Assembly: GCA_964573285.1 (NCBI GenBank)
Contig: CAZNJD010000019.1
Span: forward strand, 1 to 30,310
From: UBA1140 sp964573285
GTDB taxonomy: Bacteria; Campylobacterota; Campylobacteria; Campylobacterales; Sulfurovaceae
Length of the DNA: 30,310 bases
Reading direction: 5' to 3'
The position numbers were made by a program, and so were the translations under genes. The notes below the pieces were generated by a model. That model saw only the letters and a list, made by a program, of their open reading frames with translations, searched no databases and had not been told where the DNA came from. Below are positions 1-8,756 of the stretch, piece by piece (the first letter of the stretch is position 1; each line of letters starts with the position of its first letter).

Positions 1-203
1 TTTTCATCTCCGTTAAATCGTTTGAGTAGTTTAGGGTAGTTTTTTTGATTGAGTTCACTTTGAGAGATAAAAGAGCGTAAATCCTCTTCTATTATGAGGT
101 TGTTTGTAATGGTATTGGCTTTGACCTCTTGGTAGCCTAAGCCGTTGACCTCATCGGTAATAAATGGGATAAGAAATTTATCTTGTAAATGTAATTCATT
201 CAT
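1..203 (-). CDS. hsdR: Type I restriction endonuclease subunit R, N-terminal fragment (partial)
   Basis: Reading the minus strand from an ATG at 203-201 gives 67 codons, open to the left edge. The peptide contains FLIPFITDEVNGLGYQEV, then NLIIEEDLRSFIS and LNQKNYPKLL, which resembles the usual HsdR amino terminus that precedes the PD-(D/E)XK nuclease domain. HsdR is the DNA-translocating, cleaving subunit of a type I restriction enzyme. The start lies one base after the hsdS stop codon, so it is the third gene of a hsdM-hsdS-hsdR operon. The nuclease and helicase motifs are outside the window, so it is not known whether the gene is intact. Confidence 0.9.
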   Translation of the reverse strand, partial: MNELHLQDKFLIPFITDEVNGLGYQEVKANTITNNLIIEEDLRSFISQSELNQKNYPKLLKRFNGDE

Positions 204-204
204 A

Positions 205-1527
205 CTAAGCCACCTTTACCTTTCCAGTTACCACATCATTAATAAGCGTTTTTCTAAACTCTTTTAGAAGCTCTATTTTTTTTGAAATGATTTGAGTTAT
301 ATTGTCTATTTTTTGGGTTTTTTCGTCTAAGTAGTTTGCTATTTTTACTTGTTCTTTTAGTGGAGGAATAACTATCTTTAATCTCTTAACAATATCAGCA
401 TTCAAATTATATTGTGTATTGAAATTTGCAAATAATAAAATATTTCTTTCTATAAATTCTAAATAATAGATAAAATAAATTTTATTTATCTTTTTCTTAT
501 TTTCAAAAATAGCTAAAATAGCTTGATTAATTGTTGTTTCTATTTTTGTAATATTAACTCTTCCTAATGTGGCATAAATACTATAAAGAATAGTTTCTTT
601 TGGAATTAATTTCAAATTCTTAGATATAAATGCAGATTGTGTTATCTTTTTATCGGTCTTTATCAATAATTTATTTCTACCCATATCTTTTATATTACAC
701 CAATTAATTACCCCATTTATCCAATAATCTTCATTGTTTGATACAGGAGTAGCTCCTGATAAAATATTTTTTACTAGCTCTTTTAACCTCTTAACCTCCC
801 ACCCCTCAGGAATCTCCCCAATCCACTCAATCCCACTATCTTTAAACTCCACACCCCTATCAAGCCCTCTTAAAACAGTTTCATTAATAAGCGTCTGCTT
901 TAGCTCTCTATATTTTTCTATTTTCTGTTCAAGTAGTGCTATCTCTTTGTCTATTTTTTTGGTTTTGGTGTCTAGGTAGGTGGCTATTTTGGTTTGTGTT
1001 TTTAGGGGTGGAATTAATGTGGGTAATTCGCCTAATAATCCTTGATTTAAAGATGCCCTTGTTACTATATTCATATTTTTTACAAAATAGTGTCTATTAT
1101 CGTGAACTCTAAATAAATATTTTGTATATAATTTATGTAAATCATTAAATCTTGGTCTAAATCGAATAACAAAACCTGAAAATGTTGCCTTTGGTATTGT
1201 TTTCAAACAAGTTGCAGAAAAACCTATTTCATCTACTGTTTCAGATGTCCTTGTAAAAAAAACATCACCTTCTAAAACAGAGTACATTTTTTGGTCTTCT
1301 TTTGTTGAGTTGGCTAATCCTTTTATATCTTTTAAATCCATAGCATTTTTATGGATATTACCATAACTTACAAAAGGAAATCCAAAACCGAAATAACTAC
1401 CACTCTTACTTAAACCATTTTGTAAATATCCTAAATCTTTTAGTCTCTTAACTCCCCACTCACAAGGAATCTCCCCCAACCACTCTAATCCACTATCTTT
1501 ATAACACTCATATCGTTCAAATCTCAT
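205..1527 (-). CDS. hsdS: Type I restriction-modification specificity subunit S
   Basis: 440 residues, the normal length for HsdS, which recognises the bipartite DNA target for both the methylase and the nuclease. The protein is built from two half-repeats. Residues 10-32 and 229-251 are near copies (KDSG.EW.GEIP..W.VKRLK.L) and begin the two target recognition domains. Residues 173-221 and 388-438 are near copies (PPLK.Q.KIA.YLD.KT.KID) and form the predicted long helices that set the spacing between half-sites. The two recognition domains themselves differ, as expected for an asymmetric target. The ATG overlaps the hsdM TGA by four bases (ATGA). The methylated sequence cannot be predicted from this alone. 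Confidence 0.95.
   Translation of the reverse strand: MRFERYECYKDSGLEWLGEIPCEWGVKRLKDLGYLQNGLSKSGSYFGFGFPFVSYGNIHKNAMDLKDIKGLANSTKEDQKMYSVLEGDVFFTRTSETVDEIGFSATCLKTIPKATFSGFVIRFRPRFNDLHKLYTKYLFRVHDNRHYFVKNMNIVTRASLNQGLLGELPTLIPPLKTQTKIATYLDTKTKKIDKEIALLEQKIEKYRELKQTLINETVLRGLDRGVEFKDSGIEWIGEIPEGWEVKRLKELVKNILSGATPVSNNEDYWINGVINWCNIKDMGRNKLLIKTDKKITQSAFISKNLKLIPKETILYSIYATLGRVNITKIETTINQAILAIFENKKKINKIYFIYYLEFIERNILLFANFNTQYNLNADIVKRLKIVIPPLKEQVKIANYLDEKTQKIDNITQIISKKIELLKEFRKTLINDVVTGKVKVA
208..366. repeat. hsdS half-repeat, distal helix copy
   Basis: DNA coding for HsdS residues 388-438, the C-terminal conserved helix. It is a diverged direct copy of 865-1011 (central helix). Shared protein pattern: PPLK.Q.KIA.YLD.KT.KID then K.R.TLIN. 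Such internal duplications let HsdS exchange or lose a recognition domain by recombination. Confidence 0.8.
775..843. repeat. hsdS short repeat, start of second recognition domain
   Basis: Codes for HsdS residues 229-251 (KDSGIEWIGEIP then W.VKRLKEL). It pairs with 1432-1500, which codes for residues 10-32 and differs at only a few residues. Both copies mark the entry to a target recognition domain. Confidence 0.8.
865..1011. repeat. hsdS half-repeat, central helix copy
   Basis: DNA coding for HsdS residues 173-221, the central conserved helix that spaces the two recognition domains. It pairs with the copy at 208-366. Confidence 0.8.
1432..1500. repeat. hsdS short repeat, start of first recognition domain
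   Basis: Codes for HsdS residues 10-32 (KDSGLEWLGEIP then W.VKRLKDL). It is the partner of 775-843. Confidence 0.8.
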
Positions 1528-3530
1528 AACCCAAGCTCACTCTCCATCTCTACCAACTCACTATTTATCTCTGAGAGTTCAGCCAAAATAGTCTCTAACG
1601 GTCGCAGTTTTTGAGGTTTATAAAAAATCTTATTGAAATTTATCTCAACCCCTACCACATTATCCAATAGCTCAAAAGGTTTAGAGATATATTTTGCCAT
1701 AAAATCATCTATATTTTTTTGATTTAGCTCCTCCTCACTGCTATAGGGGATTATCTCATAATCTTTTGAGTAATCAGCCCTCAACTCAACCGTAATGGTT
1801 ATATTCGCCTCTTTGGTTTTGGTAGCCTTTTTGTGACTACTCTTGATAACTATCTTGCCACAACCCAACTCCTCTTGCTTCTCTTGGCTCTGTTTAATAA
1901 GTGTCTCTCTATCACTATCATAAAAGTAGTAAACATCCTCATCCACATAAACCCTCAAATCACTCTCTTTATAATCAAATGCCTTAATGGTCTCTTTTAT
2001 CTCGTCTAGTTTGCCTATATCATTATATGAAAACTCATCTACGGTTATCTCATCTTGTACTATTTTAAGAGGAGTGAGTTTTAGAGATTTTTTCTTGGGT
2101 GGTAGCTCATCCTCAAAGCTTTTTCCATTGACATCGAGATTTGTTAACATCAAAGCCTGTTTGTTAAAATAGAAAAACTCCTTCTCAAACACCTTGGCGT
2201 ACTCATTATCTTTGAACTCTGTTAGCGTTTTTACAATATCCAAACGGTTAGGCTCATCTATCTCTTTTCTCTTTTTACCCTTGTTTTTCTTCATTGGCAC
2301 AAACTTATCACTCGCATTTATCATCATGACTCTGTTTTTGTACTTTTTATTTTTGTTCAAAACCCAAAGATAGGTAAAAATCCCTGTATTGAAAAACTCA
2401 TCAGTAGGTAGCTGTATAATCGCTTCGACTATATCTTGGTCAAATAGCCACTTTCGTATGTTGCTCTCTCCACTCCCTGCATCACCAGAAAAGAGCGTTG
2501 AGCCGTTGTGAACCACCACACCCATTCCCTGCAAGTTCATCTTAGAAATCAGATGTTGCAAAAAGAGCAACTGCCCATCAGAGACAGCAGGGGTATCGTG
2601 AAATCGTCCTGTTTTGTCATTGGTTATCTCACTTCTAAAACCTTTCCAATCCACACCATACGGAGGGTTGGCGACTACTATATCAAACTCCTCAAAGGGG
2701 TACTTGTCATCAGTCAAAGTGTTACCATACTCAATCTGTGAATCAGGACGAAACCGACTCTCTATCTTTGCCAACGCAAAAAGAGCATCATTCCAATCCT
2801 GCCCATAGGTCGCTGTAGGAGTTGAGAACTTCTGATTGATTCTATCCTCTACACCATAGAGCATATTTCCCCCACCACAAGTTGGGTCATAAATCTTTAG
2901 AAAAGAGCCACTGTTCTCTATCTTGGTCGCCACAATCTCGGAAATCAGAGAGATAACATCATCAGGTGTATACTGCTCCCCTGCCGTCTCTGCCGATATA
3001 TCAGCCCACTTTCGCTTGATATGCTCCTCTAGCGTGGTAATCTCAGAGTTGTCATAAGATTTCAAATCAACCTCACTCCACTCTTTGACATACGCATAAA
3101 AAATCTTTTTGGCTTTGAGCTGACGCACCACACCATAGAGGTCAAGAAACTTATCCCCCTCTGCCCTATCAACCCCTAGTAAATCTTTGGTCTCACTATC
3201 AAAACCACCCATATAAGCATCAAAATCTATCTCAAAACTCTTATCATTTTTGCAAATATCTTTTAGCCTCTTGTTATGCTCAAACAGATAGACATTATAC
3301 CCTTGGTCACCATCTTTGATAAGCTCCAAAAAGTCCTCATCTGACAACTCATCCCCCACCTCTGCACGAAGCTCACCAGCCATTCGGATAAACCGACTCT
3401 CCACCATTGCAAGAGCAAAAAAAGGCATCATAAATTTAGGAAAATCACTCTCTTTAAACCCTGAACTTCTTAGTAAATCAGCTGTATTCCATATTTTGGA
3501 TTCATATTTTAGTATGTTGTTATTTGACAA
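1524..3530 (-). CDS. hsdM: Type I restriction-modification DNA methyltransferase subunit M
   Basis: 668 residues. This is an N6-adenine methylase that protects host DNA and forms the core of the restriction complex. The N-terminal helical domain (about 1-180, IWNTADLLR near residue 13) is followed by the GEQYTPDDV entry motif at 184-192. The SAM-binding motif I is DPTCGGGNM at 215-223, a Gly/Asn-rich variant of the common DPACGTGGF. The catalytic motif IV is NPPY at 288-291. The C-terminal 200 residues are charged and probably contact HsdS. The start is TTG at 3530-3528, because an in-frame TAA lies two codons upstream and the next Met is at residue 34, inside the conserved N-terminal domain. 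The Shine-Dalgarno match is weak (AAGAA directly before TTG). Confidence 0.93.
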   Translation of the reverse strand: MSNNNILKYESKIWNTADLLRSSGFKESDFPKFMMPFFALAMVESRFIRMAGELRAEVGDELSDEDFLELIKDGDQGYNVYLFEHNKRLKDICKNDKSFEIDFDAYMGGFDSETKDLLGVDRAEGDKFLDLYGVVRQLKAKKIFYAYVKEWSEVDLKSYDNSEITTLEEHIKRKWADISAETAGEQYTPDDVISLISEIVATKIENSGSFLKIYDPTCGGGNMLYGVEDRINQKFSTPTATYGQDWNDALFALAKIESRFRPDSQIEYGNTLTDDKYPFEEFDIVVANPPYGVDWKGFRSEITNDKTGRFHDTPAVSDGQLLFLQHLISKMNLQGMGVVVHNGSTLFSGDAGSGESNIRKWLFDQDIVEAIIQLPTDEFFNTGIFTYLWVLNKNKKYKNRVMMINASDKFVPMKKNKGKKRKEIDEPNRLDIVKTLTEFKDNEYAKVFEKEFFYFNKQALMLTNLDVNGKSFEDELPPKKKSLKLTPLKIVQDEITVDEFSYNDIGKLDEIKETIKAFDYKESDLRVYVDEDVYYFYDSDRETLIKQSQEKQEELGCGKIVIKSSHKKATKTKEANITITVELRADYSKDYEIIPYSSEEELNQKNIDDFMAKYISKPFELLDNVVGVEINFNKIFYKPQKLRPLETILAELSEINSELVEMESELGL

Positions 3531-3563
3531 TTCTTAGACCTGATATTGGATTTTATTGGTGGT

Positions 3564-3572
3564 ATTTTAGCA
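3564..3572 (-). promoter_or_regulatory. Candidate extended -10 promoter of the hsdMSR operon
   Basis: The minus strand reads TGCTAAAAT here, a TGn-extended -10 box (TAAAAT at 3569-3564) placed 33 bases upstream of the hsdM TTG. No convincing -35 hexamer is visible, which is common where an extended -10 is used. The rest of the 169-base gap between hsdM and tamB holds no gene that I can see. Confidence 0.4.
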
Positions 3573-3629
3573 TAAAAAGAGAAAACAAATCTAAATATTC
3601 ACAAACTCAACCATTTATTATTACCTCAT

Positions 3630-3676
3630 AAAAAAAAGCCTCCACATCAACACTATAAGAGTTTGGATAAAGCTTT
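3630..3676 (-). terminator. Possible weak terminator after tamB
   Basis: Downstream of the tamB stop, the minus strand reads AAAGC, a broken stem, GGAGGC and then eight T. The outer arms AAAGC/GCTTT and the inner TCC/GGA can pair, but an internal loop separates them. The T-run fits rho-independent termination while the stem is poor, so this is a tentative call. Confidence 0.25.
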
Positions 3677-3699
3677 GTAATTATCATAATTTATAACTA

Positions 3700-6600
3700 C
3701 TAATCACTCTTATACAAAAACTCTATACTAGAACTTTGTGGTTGCATTATAATATCTGTCTCAAAATTTTTATTGTGGTCAACTCTAACTTTTACACCAT
3801 CTTTTCCATTATTATGGAGATAAATTAGAGTAATATCTTTAGAGATTTTTTTCCCTACCTCTACAGATAGTTGTTCATCTATTCCTTGTCCTAATACTAG
3901 ATGGTCAACACTTATGCCCAAACTTTTCATTAACTCTTTGGCAAATGTTCCACCAAGAAGTGCATATACCTCTGTACCATTTCCACTATTTTCACCTGTA
4001 GAGTCAAATAGTATTAGTGATAAAATCTCTTTTTTGGTTAAATATGGGTCAGAATTGAAATTGATAATAGGGTCTTGGGTTGTACCTGATATAAAGATTT
4101 GGATATTATACTGCTCTTTAGTATAGGTTGCTTTGATTTCTAACATTGGTTTTTTGGGATTTCCTGAGAAATAGATATAACTCTTATCAAGGAAAAATTT
4201 TTTCTTCTCTTGTTTATAATATCCTTTGTTTATAATAGTCTTACCTAAGAGTTTAAACTCTTTAAAGTAATCTTTGATAATAGTAATATCATTGCTAAAC
4301 TCTATATCTATATTATCTGTTTTATATTTTATAGGTTTTTGATTTTTGATGTGTAAATTCATTTTTAGATTATCTAATATAGTACTATTTTTTTGTGATT
4401 TATTTTGAACTATGATAATATCATTATCCTCTGATATTCCTGAACCAATAGCTTCATAAGTAATTGTATTGCCTAATGGCTCTACTAAACCACTTAAAAA
4501 AAATCTCTGTTTATCTATCTTTAGATTTAGATTAAACCTGCTCAATAGGTCAAAATCTCTATTTTTAAAAGTAAAATTATGGGATAAGATATTTAGATTT
4601 CCAATCATATTATCTATATTAAAATCTCCTGTAATCAAAATATTATCATTTAACCAAACTTTTTTAGCATATATATTTCTATTTTTTAGACTTAGATATG
4701 ATTTTTTATTTGAAAAGAAGTGACTAATATAATCATTATAAAACTTAAAACTATATCTATTAATCTCTATTTGATTATCCAATATAGAAAATTTGGCAGA
4801 TAATGCATGGATTTTAGTAGTTTTTTTATCTATATATTTGAGCTCTTTACTTCTTAACTCCATATCTATCTTTGAATTTTTGTCTATATTTGCTTTGTAT
4901 AATAAATCACCTTGAATATTTCCATAGCTTATTTTTTTACTTTTGAGGGATATATCAATTCTATTAGAATTTAATTTTATATCAATATCTGCTTTGCCTC
5001 TCATTTTTTGGAGTTTAATATTATAATATCTCATAACCATTTTACTAAATCTATTTATATCTTGGATTTTAGTTGTTATATTTATATTTTGATTTATCTT
5101 ACCAGCAAATTTTATCTTTTCACCTACTATCTCTATTAGACCTCTACTTAATCTATCTGTTTTACTACTATAGTTACAAGATAAGCTCAAATCATTATTT
5201 TTTATATATATATGATTTATATTATTTTTATTTAAGGTTACTAGCCCATTTAGTTTAGATATAGCATTTACTCTTATATTTTTGTCTATTTGAGATATTT
5301 TTGAGTTATGAGGAATAGTAGCATTAAATTTAATTTTAAATGGTTTAACAACTCCTAAGGAGGTATTTATATTGATAATATCAGAATGAATAGTTACTCC
5401 AATTTTACTCTTTTTATTATCTTGAAAATCAATAAAGGAGTCACTTGTAATATCTGCTAGAGAGTTATTAAATGGTTTTGATAAACCTTTTATAAATTTA
5501 TTTATATATATACTGTTTTTAGTATGAAAAGTAAGTTTTGCATTATTATAACCTTGGGTAGAAAAATCTCCTCTAATCTGCTTGGAATTAATATTAACAG
5601 TAAGTCTCTTGCTATCACCTTTATACTCTGTTTTTAAATTTTCTAATAGATTTGATGATATATTTTTAGGTATATTTTTAATTTTTTTAATATTAATATT
5701 ACCTTCATATGTAGTATAACCATTTTTTGCAATATCAACTAATACTAAACTATCTATATCACTATCATCAGAATAGCTCATTGAAAGTTTGGCTTTTGAG
5801 TGAATATATATTTTCTTATTATTATAGATATATTTGAGTTTATGAGTTGCTTTCTTTATATTTATATTAAAGTCACTATTTAATACCAATAGATTTTTGG
5901 CACTATTGTTTATCTCTATCCAAAGACCTTTTTTATTAACCTCTAGTTTGGTAGGAAGTCGCCTTAGCTCTTTTCTATTGAGAGGCAGAGTATATCGTTC
6001 AAATAGATACTCCTTACTAATTATATCTCCTTTAGTATAGAGTTTAGAATTTTTGATATACCCTATCTGTTTGGTATTAGCAAAGTTTGTTTTTCCTATT
6101 AGAATAGCTTTTTTAGCATTTATATTATAAGATGATTTTGGGTCAATAGTAATATGGGATAGACTCAATTTGGTTTTTTCTAAAGTAACCACGCCATAAG
6201 TAATCTTTTTTAGAGAAGCTAATAACTTATCTATTTTGATAGATTTTAATAAAGATGGACTCTTTAGTGCTGGAGTCTCTTTTTTGAGTATTTTCTTATT
6301 ACTCTTAAAACTTTTAATAAATCGTCTAATCACTTTAGTATCTATATTAGTTAGATTTACTCTGTTTATGTGTAGTCTCTTTTTGTTTATATCTCCATCT
6401 ATTTTTATATTAAGTAAATCTGAATTCAAAGATAATTTGAGTAATTTAGCTTTGAATTTTTGCATATCTCTATCTATACTTATATTATCTATATTTAACG
6501 CAAAATTTTTAAATCTAACTCTATGATAATTCAAAGGCTTTGCTGTAAAATCTATATTTTCTATTTGGTAATTGAAAAGAATATCTAGTTTACCCTCTGA

Positions 6601-6936
6601 TTTAGGTAGAGAGTTGAGTATCTCTTTTATCTTATTTGAATTTGCATTTTTTATCTCTAATTTAGTTATATGAATTGTATCCTCTAGTAAGGCAATAGGG
6701 TTCCAATGAATATTGATTTTATCTACTAATCTACTATTATTATACTCCAAAGAGGTGATTTTTATCCCTGTAAATAGGTTTCCAGAGATTTTTTGATAAC
6801 CAATACCATAATGAGGTAAAATATCCTTAGCTACAATATCTATAGTCCTAGAGTCGGATAGGATAAATAGTAGTATAGTACCTAAAAGTAATATAAACTC
6901 TATTAGAGCCATTACCAAATACAAAAGACGAATCAA
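3700..6936 (-). CDS. tamB: TamB-like translocation and assembly module protein (DUF490 family)
   Basis: 1078 residues. An N-terminal signal-anchor helix (about residues 5-27) is followed by a very long, Asn/Ile/Lys-rich beta-repeat region. The conserved TamB C-terminal domain comes last (DPYLTKKEILSLILFDS, then LLGGTFAKEL and a final YKSD). TamB is an inner-membrane-anchored periplasmic protein that forms a hydrophobic groove toward its outer-membrane partner TamA, with roles in outer-membrane protein assembly and lipid transport. The start is TTG at 6936-6934, which overlaps the tamA TGA as TTGA. AGGA eight bases upstream (6948-6945) supports it. The next Met is residue 9. Bacterial TamB proteins are usually around 1,000 residues or more, so the length is normal. 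Confidence 0.9.
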   Translation of the reverse strand: MIRLLYLVMALIEFILLLGTILLFILSDSRTIDIVAKDILPHYGIGYQKISGNLFTGIKITSLEYNNSRLVDKINIHWNPIALLEDTIHITKLEIKNANSNKIKEILNSLPKSEGKLDILFNYQIENIDFTAKPLNYHRVRFKNFALNIDNISIDRDMQKFKAKLLKLSLNSDLLNIKIDGDINKKRLHINRVNLTNIDTKVIRRFIKSFKSNKKILKKETPALKSPSLLKSIKIDKLLASLKKITYGVVTLEKTKLSLSHITIDPKSSYNINAKKAILIGKTNFANTKQIGYIKNSKLYTKGDIISKEYLFERYTLPLNRKELRRLPTKLEVNKKGLWIEINNSAKNLLVLNSDFNINIKKATHKLKYIYNNKKIYIHSKAKLSMSYSDDSDIDSLVLVDIAKNGYTTYEGNINIKKIKNIPKNISSNLLENLKTEYKGDSKRLTVNINSKQIRGDFSTQGYNNAKLTFHTKNSIYINKFIKGLSKPFNNSLADITSDSFIDFQDNKKSKIGVTIHSDIININTSLGVVKPFKIKFNATIPHNSKISQIDKNIRVNAISKLNGLVTLNKNNINHIYIKNNDLSLSCNYSSKTDRLSRGLIEIVGEKIKFAGKINQNINITTKIQDINRFSKMVMRYYNIKLQKMRGKADIDIKLNSNRIDISLKSKKISYGNIQGDLLYKANIDKNSKIDMELRSKELKYIDKKTTKIHALSAKFSILDNQIEINRYSFKFYNDYISHFFSNKKSYLSLKNRNIYAKKVWLNDNILITGDFNIDNMIGNLNILSHNFTFKNRDFDLLSRFNLNLKIDKQRFFLSGLVEPLGNTITYEAIGSGISEDNDIIIVQNKSQKNSTILDNLKMNLHIKNQKPIKYKTDNIDIEFSNDITIIKDYFKEFKLLGKTIINKGYYKQEKKKFFLDKSYIYFSGNPKKPMLEIKATYTKEQYNIQIFISGTTQDPIINFNSDPYLTKKEILSLILFDSTGENSGNGTEVYALLGGTFAKELMKSLGISVDHLVLGQGIDEQLSVEVGKKISKDITLIYLHNNGKDGVKVRVDHNKNFETDIIMQPQSSSIEFLYKSD

Positions 6937-8756
6937 AATGATTGTCCTACCTGAAAATGTATTGCGTTTTCACTATATTTATGAGTATTAAAACCAAAAT
7001 CTAGTTTAAATGGACCAATAGGTGTCATATATCTAAATCCAAAACCAGCTGAATATATAATATTATTTGTAAATTCCCAAATTCCTTGTTGTGAGCCTAT
7101 CATTGTATTATCTGAAAAGAGTCCTAGTTGGAGATTTTTGTAAATAGGAAAATTGAGTTCTAGTGATATATTTGCCATATTATATCCTCCCTCATTTGCT
7201 TGTGTATCTTTTGTTGAAGATATAACTCCTATCTTATCGTATCCATAAGCACGATTGGAAAATGCTCCACCTGCAAAAAACTTTTTGGATTGGGGTAATC
7301 TATTTTGATACTCCTCTATAGCACCTATCCTACCTACACCCGATAGCGTAACTCCCCATTGTGTATAGATAAGACGAAGCTCATCTATATATTTTAAATA
7401 AGTAGTACTATCAGGAGAATATGGTAAACCATACTCCATCTCATGAGAGAAATATAATCCTTTCGTTGGATTGATTTTTGAATCTCTTAAATCATATACC
7501 AGTTTTATAAATGGATATATCAAAAAGAAACTTCTATCATTGGATATATCTCTATTTTCTATACCCATTCCAATACTACTAAACCATTTCGAGCCTTGAT
7601 GAAGCAGATAAAATTTATCATAAGCTATTTTTTCATCAAAGTTATGAATATCCTTTTCTTGAGTATATCCTGCACTATTTTGAAAATCTAAATGATAATC
7701 TCCTAATACCATAATAGCTGGATTGAGAAAGTTGTTTTCTAGCTTTTTTTGTTTCTGTGAGTATAAAACATCAAACATTAATTTTCGAGCATTACCATAA
7801 AAATTTTTGTATTCCCAATGGTATTTAGTCTGAAATAATAAATCTGTAGCATAACCAATACCAACTCTGGAATGTATTCTATTTTTTATCTCTTTATATT
7901 TTATATCCATGGGGATATTATTACTCTGTTTTTTATTTAACTCTTTATATATCTCATCAAATGATTTTAGTTTAGAGAGTGAGTCATACTGCTGTTTTAA
8001 CTTTTCTTTGTTGATTATCTGATTTTCTTCTTTTATATAGACTTGGTCAAATGCTTCTAAAGCATAGAGTGCTGTGTAGCTATCTTTGATTTTTTCTATA
8101 TTAAATCTATCTCCTGTTTTAAACCCAAGCCTAGATTTAATAATCTTATCATCAATTCCACCAGAGCCTTTTATATTAATTTTACCAAAATGGCATATAT
8201 TACCTTTTTTTAGTTTTATTACAATATTAGTACTATACTTTTTTAAATCTATATATGCTTTGGTATTTAAATCATAGTTACAATAACCATTTTCTAAAAG
8301 TCTTTTTTTGATAGCTAATTTGGTATCTGTAAAAAGTTCGGCTCTAAAACGAGTACCTTTTTTTATCTCTATTAGCTCATCTATATTAAAATCAGTAGTT
8401 ATTTTTATACTTTTAACTTTAATATATCTATTCTCTTTGATAAAAAAGTGTATCCCTTTATTATCTATTTTGTGTGAGATATTTGCATTATAAAATCCTT
8501 CCTTTTTATAATATAATCGAAATATTTCATCAAGTTTAGGAATATATATCTCATTTATAGTGGCTATTCCTTGATTAATAACTAATAAAGGAGATTCTCT
8601 TTTAGCACCGACAACCTCTTCGAGTGATGAGGTTTCTATATATTTATTGCCTTGAAATGTAATAGGAATAGGAGTATCCATATTTTTTGCATTTGCAACA
8701 ACAAGAAAGAGAGTAAATATTATGATAATAGTTTTTTTGCAAAAACTATTAGACAT
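6933..8756 (-). CDS. tamA: TamA/BamA-family (Omp85) outer-membrane protein
   Basis: 607 residues. A signal peptide covers about residues 1-23 (hydrophobic IIIIFTLFLVV, cleavage likely after ANA). POTRA-like beta-alpha-beta repeats fill about 30-245, with the typical KINIKGSGGIDDKIIKSRL segment. A Lys/Gln-rich linker follows at about 245-285. The rest is the 16-strand surface-antigen barrel, with FFAGGAFSNRAYGYD as the loop-6 motif region and the usual terminal Phe. Omp85 proteins insert beta-barrels into the outer membrane, and pairing with tamB identifies this one as TamA rather than BamA. Here the canonical RGY of loop 6 reads RAY. The ATG overlaps the proA TAA by one base (TAATG). Confidence 0.9.
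   Translation of the reverse strand: MSNSFCKKTIIIIFTLFLVVANAKNMDTPIPITFQGNKYIETSSLEEVVGAKRESPLLVINQGIATINEIYIPKLDEIFRLYYKKEGFYNANISHKIDNKGIHFFIKENRYIKVKSIKITTDFNIDELIEIKKGTRFRAELFTDTKLAIKKRLLENGYCNYDLNTKAYIDLKKYSTNIVIKLKKGNICHFGKINIKGSGGIDDKIIKSRLGFKTGDRFNIEKIKDSYTALYALEAFDQVYIKEENQIINKEKLKQQYDSLSKLKSFDEIYKELNKKQSNNIPMDIKYKEIKNRIHSRVGIGYATDLLFQTKYHWEYKNFYGNARKLMFDVLYSQKQKKLENNFLNPAIMVLGDYHLDFQNSAGYTQEKDIHNFDEKIAYDKFYLLHQGSKWFSSIGMGIENRDISNDRSFFLIYPFIKLVYDLRDSKINPTKGLYFSHEMEYGLPYSPDSTTYLKYIDELRLIYTQWGVTLSGVGRIGAIEEYQNRLPQSKKFFAGGAFSNRAYGYDKIGVISSTKDTQANEGGYNMANISLELNFPIYKNLQLGLFSDNTMIGSQQGIWEFTNNIIYSAGFGFRYMTPIGPFKLDFGFNTHKYSENAIHFQVGQSF

Noticed and set aside
4469..5258. Plus-strand ORFs opposite tamB
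   Set aside because: Low-complexity Leu/Tyr/Phe-rich translations that mirror the tamB coding strand, with no ribosome sites or motifs.
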